A stretch of DNA of 64,000 bases from Nocardioides alkalitolerans DSM 16699 (GTDB taxonomy: Bacteria; Actinomycetota; Actinomycetes; Propionibacteriales; Nocardioidaceae): NCBI RefSeq assembly GCF_000426525.1, contig NZ_AUFN01000011.1, positions 248,001 through 312,000 on the forward strand, written 5' to 3'. The notes under the pieces were generated by a model. It saw nothing but the letters and a program-made list of their open reading frames with translations, had not been told where the DNA came from and did no database searches. Of the stretch, positions 57,550 to 64,000 are shown piece by piece (positions within the stretch are counted from its first letter, which is position 1; the number at the start of each line of letters is the position of its first letter). A program made the translations under genes and the position numbers.

Positions 57550-58466
57550 GCGAAGCCCGGCACGGTCGCCCAGGCCTGGGGCGCGGCCGGCGCTCCCTCG
57601 CGCTCGATGGTGGCCTGGATGAGGCCGTAGGGCCGGTCGGCCGCGAAGAAGACCTCGCCCGGGTTGTCGAGCCCGAACGGCGCCAGGTCGACGAGGAAGT
57701 GGTGCTTGTTGGGGCACGACAGCTTGACCTCGGCCACCGCGTCGTACTGCTCGAGCACGGCCTTGCCCATGGCGAAGAGCGTCTGCTGCAGCGCGAGCGA
57801 GTGCACGTCGGCGAACGTCGCGAGCATCGTGTCGCGGATGCCGGTGTAGAGGGCGTCGAAGTCGAGCGCGGCGAGCTCGGCCGCGTCGGTCGAGGCGTAG
57901 CGCCACCCGGCGGTCACCGAGGTCGCCATGATGCGGTCGTCGGTCTCGCCGAGCGTCGTGTAGCGGTCGCGGGGGAAGCCGTGGAACTCCGACCCGGTCG
58001 ACTTCAGCACCGTGCAGTCCTTGAGGCCCGAGACGACCCAGGTGGTGTCGCCGTCCTTCTGGACGACGGTCGTGCGCACCTCCTGGCCCGTGCGCACGAA
58101 GGAGTGGTCGTGGGGGCGGCCGTCGACCGCGATGCGCTCCCACGAGAACTGCTCGGCCTCCCAGCGGCCGCCGTCGACCCACTCGAAGCCGTCGACGAAG
58201 TGCGCGCCCAGCGTCATCAGGAAGGTCTCGGGGTCGGCGATCCCGTGCTCGCGGGCGAAGGCGTAGACGGTGTTCTTCTGCGTGTCGGTGGCGACCACCT
58301 GGCTGTTGTCGCCGTCGGTGTGGCAGGCGGCGAAGTCGCCGCGCAGCTGGGCGGTGACGTTGAGGTCGGTGAGGCGGTGCACGGGGGTGTCGCGGTCGAC
58401 GCGCACGAGCCGGCACTCGGCCTTCCCGTACTGGTTCGCCCCCAGGATGATGTCGCCAGCAGCCAT
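57546..58466 (-). CDS. uox: Urate oxidase (cofactor-free uricase)
   Basis: A 306-residue uricase that oxidises urate to 5-hydroxyisourate with O2 and no cofactor. Diagnostic pieces are NQYGKAECRLVRVDRDT, the conserved ATDTQKNTVYAFA, the LKSTGSEFHGFPRDRYTTL signature and CPNKHHFLVDLAPF near the C-terminus. The product goes to the HIU hydrolase encoded just upstream. It starts with ATG, 1 base after the HIU hydrolase stop. Confidence 0.96.
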   Translation of the reverse strand: MAAGDIILGANQYGKAECRLVRVDRDTPVHRLTDLNVTAQLRGDFAACHTDGDNSQVVATDTQKNTVYAFAREHGIADPETFLMTLGAHFVDGFEWVDGGRWEAEQFSWERIAVDGRPHDHSFVRTGQEVRTTVVQKDGDTTWVVSGLKDCTVLKSTGSEFHGFPRDRYTTLGETDDRIMATSVTAGWRYASTDAAELAALDFDALYTGIRDTMLATFADVHSLALQQTLFAMGKAVLEQYDAVAEVKLSCPNKHHFLVDLAPFGLDNPGEVFFAADRPYGLIQATIEREGAPAAPQAWATVPGFA

Positions 58467-58467
58467 G

Positions 58468-58809
58468 TCAGCTTCCCTTGTAGGTCGTGTAGGAGAACGG
58501 GCTCAGGAGCAGCGCCACGTGCACGTGCGGGCCGCTGATCTCGGCGGCCACCTGCACGTGGGGGAAGAAGGTCTCGCGCGCCGCGGCCGCGAACCACGAG
58601 CCGGTCGCGAACGTCACGAGGTACGTCGCGGGGGCGAGGTCGGCGGGCAGCCCCCCGGCCTCCAGCGGCGCGTCCCAGCGGATCCGGCCGTCGTCGTCGG
58701 TGCGGGCCGTCGCGAGGGTGTCGCCGTCGGCGGTGGAGAGGAACACCTCGAGACCGGCCGCGGGCACGCCGAGGGCGGCGTCGAGCACGTGGGTGGAGCA
58801 GGTGGTCAC
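58468..58809 (-). CDS. hiuH: 5-Hydroxyisourate hydrolase (transthyretin-like)
   Basis: A 113-residue transthyretin-like enzyme. It opens 5-hydroxyisourate to OHCU. N-terminal STHVLDAALGVPAAGLEVFL contains the catalytic His, and the C-terminus PFSYTTYKGS is the family's YRGS with Lys in place of Arg. The length is typical. GTG start overlapping the uraD stop. The Arg-to-Lys change in the last tetrapeptide is conservative. Confidence 0.94.
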   Translation of the reverse strand: MTTCSTHVLDAALGVPAAGLEVFLSTADGDTLATARTDDDGRIRWDAPLEAGGLPADLAPATYLVTFATGSWFAAAARETFFPHVQVAAEISGPHVHVALLLSPFSYTTYKGS

Positions 58810-59303
58810 GAGAAGAGGCCTTCCAGCCGGAGGTGGGCGATCTGGGTGAGCTGGTCGGCGACCTCGAGGGCCTCGGCGTCCGGGTCGTTGTCGAGTCGGC
58901 GCACGAGCTCGTCGAGGATCTCCTTGCGGCTGCGCCCGGCAGCGCGGATGAGGAAGACCCGGTCGTGGCGCGCCTCGTAGGCCGCGTTGCCCGTCGCGAT
59001 GGCCTCCTCGAGGCCGGGGTCGCGCGGGCCGCCGATGGCCGCCTGCTCCCGCCGGCTCAGCGCCGCCTCGGCGCCGTCGCCCTGCGGTCGCTCGCCGATG
59101 CGCGGGTGGTGGGCCAGGGCGGCGTCGACGTCGGCCGGGCTCCAGCGGGCCGCCTCGGCCGCGGCGTACGACGTCAGCGCCTCGACGTCGGTGTAGGGCC
59201 GGCCCGCGACCAGCGCGTCCAGCCACCAGTCGATGCCGGCGACGGGTCGCAGCAGCTCCCGTGCCGCCGTCGCCCCGAGTGCGTTGAACTCCTCGATCTC
59301 CAC
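58806..59303 (-). CDS. uraD: 2-Oxo-4-hydroxy-4-carboxy-5-ureidoimidazoline (OHCU) decarboxylase
   Basis: A 165-residue all-helical decarboxylase that makes (S)-allantoin from OHCU. Conserved parts are ALAHHPRIGERP, with the catalytic His, SRREQAAI and NAAYEARHDRVFLIRAAGRSRKEILDEL. The GTG at 59303 is chosen because GGAGGGAGAG lies just upstream, and because the TACGGT -10 (59331-59326) would sit inside any longer version. It is the first gene of the uraD-hiuH-uox-allB operon; all junctions overlap or nearly touch. It is under the shared GAAAC promoter. Confidence 0.93.
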   Translation of the reverse strand: MEIEEFNALGATAARELLRPVAGIDWWLDALVAGRPYTDVEALTSYAAAEAARWSPADVDAALAHHPRIGERPQGDGAEAALSRREQAAIGGPRDPGLEEAIATGNAAYEARHDRVFLIRAAGRSRKEILDELVRRLDNDPDAEALEVADQLTQIAHLRLEGLFS

Positions 59304-59325
59304 TGCTCTCCCTCCGCCGACGACC

Positions 59326-59387
59326 ACCGTAGGGACGCCGTGTTTCGCGGGACGGCGCCCGCGTTTCGCGACTGTAACGAACGTTTC
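59326..59387 (-). promoter_or_regulatory. Purine-island promoter of the uraD operon: GlnR-like boxes and -10
   Basis: On the minus strand: -10 TACGGT (59331-59326), GAAAC (59346-59342) exactly 10 bases upstream, then GTTAC-AGTCGC-GAAAC (59378-59363) and GAAAC (59387-59383). GTTAC-N6-GAAAC matches the GlnR pair. The block GTTTC-N6-GTnAC-N4-GTTTC (59363-59387 on the plus strand) has the same layout as at 44089-44113 before the importer. Confidence 0.68.
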
Positions 59388-59420
59388 GGCCCGGGCTCGG
59401 CAGCGTCGGCCGGGCTCGCG

Positions 59421-60956
59421 TCAGAGCAGCGAGGTGAGTGTCCCGGCGAGGGCGAGCAGGTCGCGGTCGCGCCCGGGGGCGGCGACGAGGCAGACCCCGC
59501 AGGGCAGCCCGTCGGCCGTGCGGAGCGGCACGTTCACCGCCGGCAGGCCGCCGATGCCCGCGATGCTCGTGAGCTCCAGCATGGTGTCGCGCAGCTGCTG
59601 GTCGGCCTGGCCGGGGTACGGCGCGACGCTCGGCGTCGTGGGCAGCAGCAGGATCCGGTCGGCCACCCGGTGACGGACGTCGAGCCGGATGCCGGTGAGC
59701 GACTCGGCGGCCCGGGCCACGTCGGCGGCGGGCTGGCGCGCGGCGGCCTCGAAGCGTCCGCGCACCGCGGGCGTGAGGGTGCTCGGCCGCGACGCGACCC
59801 AGCTGGCGTGCTGGCGCCACGCCTCGCTCGACTGCACGGTGACGAAGGCCTGCCGCCACTCGGCGAGCTCGCGCGTGCCGAACGGCTCGCGGATGACCGT
59901 GCCCCAGGAGCGGGCGAACGCCTCGACCGCGGCCCGGACGTCCGGGGTCGCGAGGGCCAGGAGGTCCGTCGCGAGCACGACGTCGCTGCTGGCCGGCGGG
60001 GGAGAGGGCGGCAGGAGCACGTCGCCGACCCGGGCCAGCAGCCCGGGGTCGCGGGTCATCCAGCCGACCGCGTCGAAGGTGGGTGCGAGAGCGAGGAGGC
60101 TGTCGCGCGGCACGGCGTTGCGCGACGTACGGATGCCCCAGAGGCCCTGCCACGACGAGGGCACCCGGATCGAGCCGCCCGTGTCGGTGCCGAGCCCGAT
60201 GCTGACCTGGCCGAGGCTGGTGGCGGTCGCGGAGCCGGACGACGAGCCGCCCGGCAGGCGGCGCGGGGCGTGCGGGTTCGGCGGGGCGCCGTAGTGCTCG
60301 TTGTCGCCGAACAGGCTCCACGCGAACTCGTCGGTGCGGGCGATGCCGGTGACGTCGGCGCCGGCGTCGAGCAGCCGACCGACCACGCGCGCGTGGCGGG
60401 TCTCGGGCGGGGCCGCGGCCAGGTACGACGGGTTGCCCGCCCCGATGCGGTGACCGGCGACGGCGTAGAGGTCCTTGACGGCCACGGTCTCCCCGGCGAG
60501 CGGACCGTCCTCGAAGCCCGCGACCAGCGGGTCGCCGGCGACGCGCCAGATGCGGGTGTCGAGGGCCGGGGCGCTGACGGCGACGTGGGCGGCGGTGACG
60601 ACCCACCCGCCGGCCCGGCGCTGCCACAGCTGGGTCTGCTGGCCGCGTCCGCCGCGGGTCAGCTCGGTGACGGCCATGACCAGGGCGTTGTCGTCGTCGA
60701 CCACCTGCACCTGCGTCTCCACGACGGTGCGGCGCGGGGCACCGCCCCGGCCGCCGCGGAAGGCGCTGATCGCGTCGTGGCCGACGAGCATCCCGGCCGC
60801 GTCGGTGCGCAGGGTGCCGGGGCCGGGGGCGAAGAGCCGGTCGAGCGCCTCCAGGTCGTCGGTCATGAGCGCGTGCTCGTAGGCCCAGAAGGCGTCCATC
60901 AGACCGGCGGGCAGGCCGTCGGGGAGGGGCTCGGTGGCGGCCACGGGGATGCTCAC
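59421..60956 (-). CDS. DUF3225 (AtzH/HpxZ-like) domain fused to an amidase-signature hydrolase
   Basis: A 511-residue fusion. Residues about 10-128 are a SnoaL-like DUF3225 domain (LMDAFWAYEHALMTDDLEALDRLFA), as in HpxZ/AtzH. From about 130 on is an amidase with Lys161, the GGSSSGSA segment (236-243) and the Ser262 nucleophile in DTGGSIRVPS. In the Klebsiella hpx purine cluster these are separate proteins (HpxZ and HpxY). Here they share one chain in a purine cluster, which suggests hydrolysis of oxalurate or a related ureide acid, made by PucG. GTG start. It is 7 bases after the formamidase stop, so likely co-transcribed with it. The amidase part is short for the family. Confidence 0.85.
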   Translation of the reverse strand: MSIPVAATEPLPDGLPAGLMDAFWAYEHALMTDDLEALDRLFAPGPGTLRTDAAGMLVGHDAISAFRGGRGGAPRRTVVETQVQVVDDDNALVMAVTELTRGGRGQQTQLWQRRAGGWVVTAAHVAVSAPALDTRIWRVAGDPLVAGFEDGPLAGETVAVKDLYAVAGHRIGAGNPSYLAAAPPETRHARVVGRLLDAGADVTGIARTDEFAWSLFGDNEHYGAPPNPHAPRRLPGGSSSGSATATSLGQVSIGLGTDTGGSIRVPSSWQGLWGIRTSRNAVPRDSLLALAPTFDAVGWMTRDPGLLARVGDVLLPPSPPPASSDVVLATDLLALATPDVRAAVEAFARSWGTVIREPFGTRELAEWRQAFVTVQSSEAWRQHASWVASRPSTLTPAVRGRFEAAARQPAADVARAAESLTGIRLDVRHRVADRILLLPTTPSVAPYPGQADQQLRDTMLELTSIAGIGGLPAVNVPLRTADGLPCGVCLVAAPGRDRDLLALAGTLTSLL

Positions 60957-60963
60957 CTGCGCA

Positions 60964-62130
60964 TCATCGCCTGCCGGGCAGTCCGCGGTCGTTCAGATGG
61001 GCGAAGTCGGACGTGCGGATCCGCGCGTGCACGCCCTTCACCACGTCGACCACCTGGCTGATGTCGAAGTCGGTGGCGGCGGAGAGGTAGGCGTAGGCCA
61101 TCGCCGGCTCCATCCCGTAGCGGGCGCCGAGCAGCCCGATCGCGGCGCGCACGCAGTTCTGGGTGGCGACGTCGAGGTCCGGGTCCATGCCGGTGGGCAC
61201 CAGGTGCTCGGTCGTGGCGGCCAGCGGCCCGGCGAGCTCGCCGAAGTGGGCGACCGCCTCCTCGTGCGCGACGACGTCGAGGCGCACGGTGGCGCGCAGG
61301 CTGGCCTCCATCGCCGTCAGCGCCACCTCGCCGTCGCCCTGCGCGAAGTGCGGGTCGCCGACGTACGCGAGCGCTCCGTCCACCTGCACCGGGAGGTAGA
61401 GCGTGGCCCCGACCGTCAGCAGGTTGATGTCGATGTTGCCGCCGTGCGGCCCGGGCGGCACCGAGTGCGGACGTTCCCCGCCCGCCACCGCGACGCCCAT
61501 GATCCCGAGGAACGGGGCGAGCGGGAACCTCGCCCGGGGCGCGTCCGGGTCGTCGTACCCCGCCACGGTGAGCGGCAGCTCGCCGTACGATGCCCGCCCC
61601 CGCCCGCGGGGGTCCTCGTGCTCCGTGAGCGCGGCGAAGGCGGAGAAGACCGGGGCGTCGTCGAGGGGGTACTCGCCGGGCAGCGCGCCCTTCGCGTGCC
61701 GGTTGGAGACGACGCCGTACGGCACCCGCGGCAGCGTCTCGAGCACCGTGATCGCGAGCAGGTCGCCCGCCCGCGCGCCGCGCACCGCGATCGGACCCGT
61801 CACCACGTGCGGCCCGTCCACCCCGAACGTGCGCGGGTGGTCGGACGCCGCCAGCGCGACCGCGTCGGCGAGCACGCCCTCGGGCGCGACGCCGTACCGG
61901 CCGAAGAAGCGACGGGGGTCGCGGCCCTGGTCCTCGAGGACGCCCTCGTGGCTCAGCGTGTCGACGGTGACCTCGGTGCCCGCGTCGACCGTGAGCACCG
62001 GGGAGTCCGTGCCGCAGGGCAGGCGGCCCCAGAGCACGTGGTCGGGCGTCGACGGCAGGTACGTCGCGGCGCGCACCGGGCCCGTGCCGGCGTCGAGCGG
62101 GGCGGTCGGGGCGGGGAAGTGGCCGGGCAT
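60964..62130 (-). CDS. Acetamidase/formamidase family protein
   Basis: A 388-residue enzyme of the FmdA/AmdA family that hydrolyses formamide or acetamide, releasing ammonia. Typical parts are DHVLWGRLPCGTDSPVLTVDAGTEVTVDTLSHEG, TGPIAVRGARAGDLLAITVL, PHGGNIDINLLTVGATLYLPVQVDGALAYVGDPHFAQGDGEV and the C-terminal LSAATDFDISQVVDVVKGVHARI. ATG at 62130 lies 7 bases after TACGCT (-10). It is under the shared GAAAC promoter, which supports a nitrogen-scavenging role. It probably forms an operon with the DUF3225-amidase. Confidence 0.93.
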   Translation of the reverse strand: MPGHFPAPTAPLDAGTGPVRAATYLPSTPDHVLWGRLPCGTDSPVLTVDAGTEVTVDTLSHEGVLEDQGRDPRRFFGRYGVAPEGVLADAVALAASDHPRTFGVDGPHVVTGPIAVRGARAGDLLAITVLETLPRVPYGVVSNRHAKGALPGEYPLDDAPVFSAFAALTEHEDPRGRGRASYGELPLTVAGYDDPDAPRARFPLAPFLGIMGVAVAGGERPHSVPPGPHGGNIDINLLTVGATLYLPVQVDGALAYVGDPHFAQGDGEVALTAMEASLRATVRLDVVAHEEAVAHFGELAGPLAATTEHLVPTGMDPDLDVATQNCVRAAIGLLGARYGMEPAMAYAYLSAATDFDISQVVDVVKGVHARIRTSDFAHLNDRGLPGRR

Positions 62131-62137
62131 GGCCGGG

Positions 62138-62179
62138 AGCGTACGGAACCGGTGTTTCAGGGGTGTTCCGAGGCGTTTC
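62138..62179 (-). promoter_or_regulatory. Purine-island promoter of the formamidase operon: GlnR-like boxes and -10
   Basis: On the minus strand: -10 TACGCT (62143-62138), GAAAC (62158-62154) exactly 10 bases upstream as the end of GGAACACCCCTGAAAC (62169-62154), and another GAAAC (62179-62175). The 16-mer differs from that at pucG at two positions, and the GAAAC-N16-GAAAC distance equals those at pucG and uraD. Confidence 0.65.
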
Positions 62180-62228
62180 GTGGCGGGCTCGGCGCGGAAA
62201 CCGCGGTGCGGCGGAGGTCCTCCGACCG

Positions 62229-62234
62229 TAGCCT
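62229..62234 (+). promoter_or_regulatory. -10 box of a leaderless promoter (hypothetical gene)
   Basis: TAGCCT is followed by 6 bases and the ATG at 62241. It is divergent from the formamidase promoter, which lies 50 bases upstream. Confidence 0.55.
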
Positions 62235-62240
62235 CGACGG

Positions 62241-62756
62241 ATGGCGCTCCTGTCCTTCCAGCTGGTCGCCGACGAGGGGGACCACCGGGTCCAGGTGCTC
62301 GTCGGGGGTCGCCCCCTGCCCGAGATCGCCGGTGGCACCGTCGCCAGCTGGTGGACCGGACCGACCGTCTCCGAGATCGGCTCCTCCTCGCGCCACTTCC
62401 TGGACCGGCCCGCCTTCGACTTCGCCGCCACCACCACCGGTGACCCCGACGACGCACCCGGCGTCGAGGACCTCGTGGTCGAGTTCGCACCGCTCGGCGG
62501 GACCGTGCTCGCCGGCACCGGCGTGGCCACCTGCTCCTGCGGCGGGTTCGGCTGCAGCTCCGTCTTCGTCGACGTCGTCCTCCTGCCCTGGGCCGTGCGG
62601 TGGGAACGGTTCTACGACGGCACCGGCACCACCCTCGAGCGCCTCGGACCCTTCGAGGTCCGCCGCGGCGCCTACGAGCGGGCCCTCGCGGACCTCGACC
62701 GCCAGATCGCCGAGCGGCCCGTGCCGTACGGCGAGCCCCGGCGCGAGCGGTGGTGA
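62241..62756 (+). CDS. Hypothetical protein with a CxCGGxGC motif
   Basis: A 171-residue protein that I do not assign to a family with confidence. The N-terminal half is beta-rich and starts LLSFQLVADEGDHRVQVLVGGRPLPEI. The motif ATCSCGGFGCSS (about residues 97-108) has three cysteines that could bind zinc, followed by VFVDVVLLPWAVRWERFYDG. The C-terminal 40 residues form a basic helix. There is no signal peptide. It is transcribed alone from a leaderless promoter, divergent from the formamidase operon. Confidence 0.7.
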   Translation: MALLSFQLVADEGDHRVQVLVGGRPLPEIAGGTVASWWTGPTVSEIGSSSRHFLDRPAFDFAATTTGDPDDAPGVEDLVVEFAPLGGTVLAGTGVATCSCGGFGCSSVFVDVVLLPWAVRWERFYDGTGTTLERLGPFEVRRGAYERALADLDRQIAERPVPYGEPRRERW

Positions 62757-62820
62757 GGGCGCGGGCGGCGGTGGCAGCGTGAGCTGGTGGGGAGGGCTCA
62801 GCACTGGGTCGAAACTCTTG

Positions 62821-62930
62821 GTGGGTGGGGTGCGAGCGCAGCCGGCTCGATGGGTGAGGGGCGAGTGCAGCGCGTCCGGTGGGTGAGGAGCGAGCGCAGC
62901 ATGTCTCGGTGGGTGAGGAGCGAGCGCAGC
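62821..62930. repeat. Four direct copies of a 22-bp repeat (29-30 bp period)
   Basis: Copies near GTGGGTGAGGAGCGAGCGCA start at 62821, 62850, 62879 and 62909. The first two are degenerate and the last two are identical over 22 bp. They lie between the hypothetical gene and the 13E12-type HNH gene in a 262-bp gap with no gene. The 7-8 bp between copies are too short for CRISPR spacers. Confidence 0.8.
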
Positions 62931-63018
62931 GAGCGTCTCGAAGCCACGCGCGCCCCCGGGGCATGACGGCACACCCCAGTGACGGGTGTCGCTGAGGTGT
63001 GCGGTCAGACGGGCAGGT

Positions 63019-64000
63019 TCAAGCGGGCAGAGGGATCGTGCCGTGGGGGTCGACGAGGTACTGCTGGTCGTGGGGGCTCGTCCAGACGAAGGATCCGTCG
63101 GGCAGGCGGCGGTAGCGCCACCGTCTCTCGGGTCCTGCACCGGTCAGCGATGGGTGGGTCTTCACGCGGTGATGTCGCCGGCAGAGCGGGGCGAGGTTGG
63201 TCGTGGAGGTCTGACCCGGTGGCCCGCCGTCATCTGCTCGGACGTACTCATCGACGTGGTCGAGGTCGCAACCCCGCGCGGGCCTCGTGCAGTGCGGGAA
63301 CACGCAGGCGGGTCGGGTGAGGCGGACGCGTTCGGCGATCCGGTCGGGGATCTCGTAGGCGTCGACCGCGATCTGGTCGCGCAGGTCGATCACCGGCTTC
63401 ACGACGACCTGGGTGGAGGTTGCGCGGCACCATTCGCGGACCTGCTCGGCGAGCACGAAGCTGCGGGTCTTCTCGACCCGTGCGAGATCGACGCCGCCGC
63501 AGGCGTTGGGGTCCAGGTCGGTGAGCGCGGTCTCGGAGAGGTGGACGTGGAGCACGACCTGACGCGCCTTCGATCGCGTCGCGGCCGGCGGGGTGTCGCT
63601 GCCGGTCTGGTTGCTGGCCTCGCCCGTCGTGGTCCGCACAGCGTCGGCGTTGTCGCAGCCGCTGAGGTCGAGCGTGGTCTGACGCCGCGCGATCTCACCG
63701 ACCGCGGATGATCGCCGTGCGTCGAGGGAGTCCAGCGACCCCGCGAGCGCGAGGTCAGCGGCCACGCGGGACACGGCGTTCTCGAGGTCGAGGGCGTCGG
63801 CGAGGTCGAGGGTGCCGGACACCGGCACCACACCCCGACCCGGATCCACCTGGGCGTCGAAGTCGAAGTCGATGTCGAACCGTCGGGTGGCGTCGGAGTC
63901 GGCGCGGTCGAGCTCGGCCTTTTCGGGGTCGAACCGGGCGACCGCCTCGGCGACCAGCTTCTGCGCGGTCACCAGTCCGGTCTTGTGGGCCACGGGTGCG
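63019..64000 (-). CDS. HNH endonuclease with DUF222 (13E12 repeat family), 5' end outside window
   Basis: The 3' part of a 13E12-type protein; the frame continues past the right edge. The DUF222 part is seen in SGTLDLADALDLENAVSRVAADLALAGSLDSLDARRSSAVGEIARRQ. The C-terminal HNH nuclease has CVFPHCTRPARGCDLDHVDEY and TSTTNLAPLCRRHHRVKTH, with the Cys pair and His residues for metal and catalysis. A tail with RRLPDGSFVWTSPHDQQYLVDPHG completes it. Actinobacterial genomes often carry several copies, some associated with recombination; their role is not settled. The repeats at 62821-62930 lie directly downstream. Confidence 0.9.
   Translation of the reverse strand, partial: APVAHKTGLVTAQKLVAEAVARFDPEKAELDRADSDATRRFDIDFDFDAQVDPGRGVVPVSGTLDLADALDLENAVSRVAADLALAGSLDSLDARRSSAVGEIARRQTTLDLSGCDNADAVRTTTGEASNQTGSDTPPAATRSKARQVVLHVHLSETALTDLDPNACGGVDLARVEKTRSFVLAEQVREWCRATSTQVVVKPVIDLRDQIAVDAYEIPDRIAERVRLTRPACVFPHCTRPARGCDLDHVDEYVRADDGGPPGQTSTTNLAPLCRRHHRVKTHPSLTGAGPERRWRYRRLPDGSFVWTSPHDQQYLVDPHGTIPLPA

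Noticed and set aside
62821..62930. 22-bp repeats considered as CRISPR
   Set aside because: Only 7-8 bp separate the copies and the repeats are imperfect.
63019..64000. HNH gene called a transposase or intein
   Set aside because: The DUF222 plus C-terminal HNH layout is the 13E12 family; no inverted repeats or transposase motif seen.

Overview
The window is very GC-rich DNA with dense genes, GTG and TTG starts, ATGA/GTGA stop-start overlaps, leaderless-looking promoters, WXG100/EspC-type proteins, an F420-type LLM oxidoreductase and a 13E12/DUF222 HNH endonuclease. Together these point to an actinobacterial chromosome. Recurring features resemble Nocardioides and relatives, but that genus-level placement is inference. 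No rRNA, tRNA, CRISPR array, IS element or prophage was seen.

Layout. 1-8.1 kb: the 3' part of a helicase; a ferric-siderophore ABC importer (ATPase, lipoprotein, fused double permease) behind an IdeR/DtxR-like iron box; a small lipoprotein; a MarR/MFS efflux pair; a DUF1697 protein. 8.2-12.1 kb: a Tat-exported 5'-nucleotidase, an aldo/keto reductase and an SDR, then a 61-bp tandem repeat array. 12.5-16.5 kb: a split NHEJ set (Ku, ATP-dependent ligase, LigD-type polymerase) with an L,D-transpeptidase gene between ligase and polymerase. 16.6-24.5 kb: an LLM oxidoreductase, a Gly-rich membrane protein, an asymmetric heterodimeric ABC exporter and a divergent short UvrA-like ABC protein. 24.5-36 kb: mixed housekeeping genes (RibA, YbaK, GDPD, XseAB, IspH, YciO, AraC regulator, DUF6157, DUF6542, RmuC) and a three-gene orphan operon of type VII secretion-like proteins.

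The right half is a nitrogen-scavenging island. 36.1-44 kb: two paralogous 2-oxoglutarate/Fe(II) oxygenases, an adenosine-deaminase-like protein with an altered active-site motif, an XRE-cupin regulator, and an NMT1/THI5-type ABC importer with two permeases. 44.2-46.2 kb: a TetR/MFS efflux pair with matching operators. 46.2-62.1 kb: a nearly complete purine degradation pathway, from guanine deaminase through xanthine dehydrogenase, urate oxidase, HIU hydrolase, OHCU decarboxylase, allantoinase and allantoate amidohydrolase to ureidoglycine-glyoxylate aminotransferase, plus an RpiR regulator, a DUF3225-amidase fusion and a formamidase. Between the two main purine operons sit a DUF4259 protein, L-2-hydroxyglutarate oxidase and a membrane thioredoxin.

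The most informative non-coding signal is a shared promoter plan in front of four transcription units of this island: the ABC importer, the aminotransferase-to-guanine-deaminase operon, the OHCU-to-allantoinase operon, and the formamidase gene. Each has GAAAC (or GTTAC) exactly 10 bases upstream of a TAnnnT -10 box, with further GAAAC/GTnAC boxes phased at about one or two helical turns, as in GlnR sites. This ties the uncharacterised importer to purine catabolism. The importer plus oxygenase/deaminase group is the best candidate here for an undescribed purine-salvage module.
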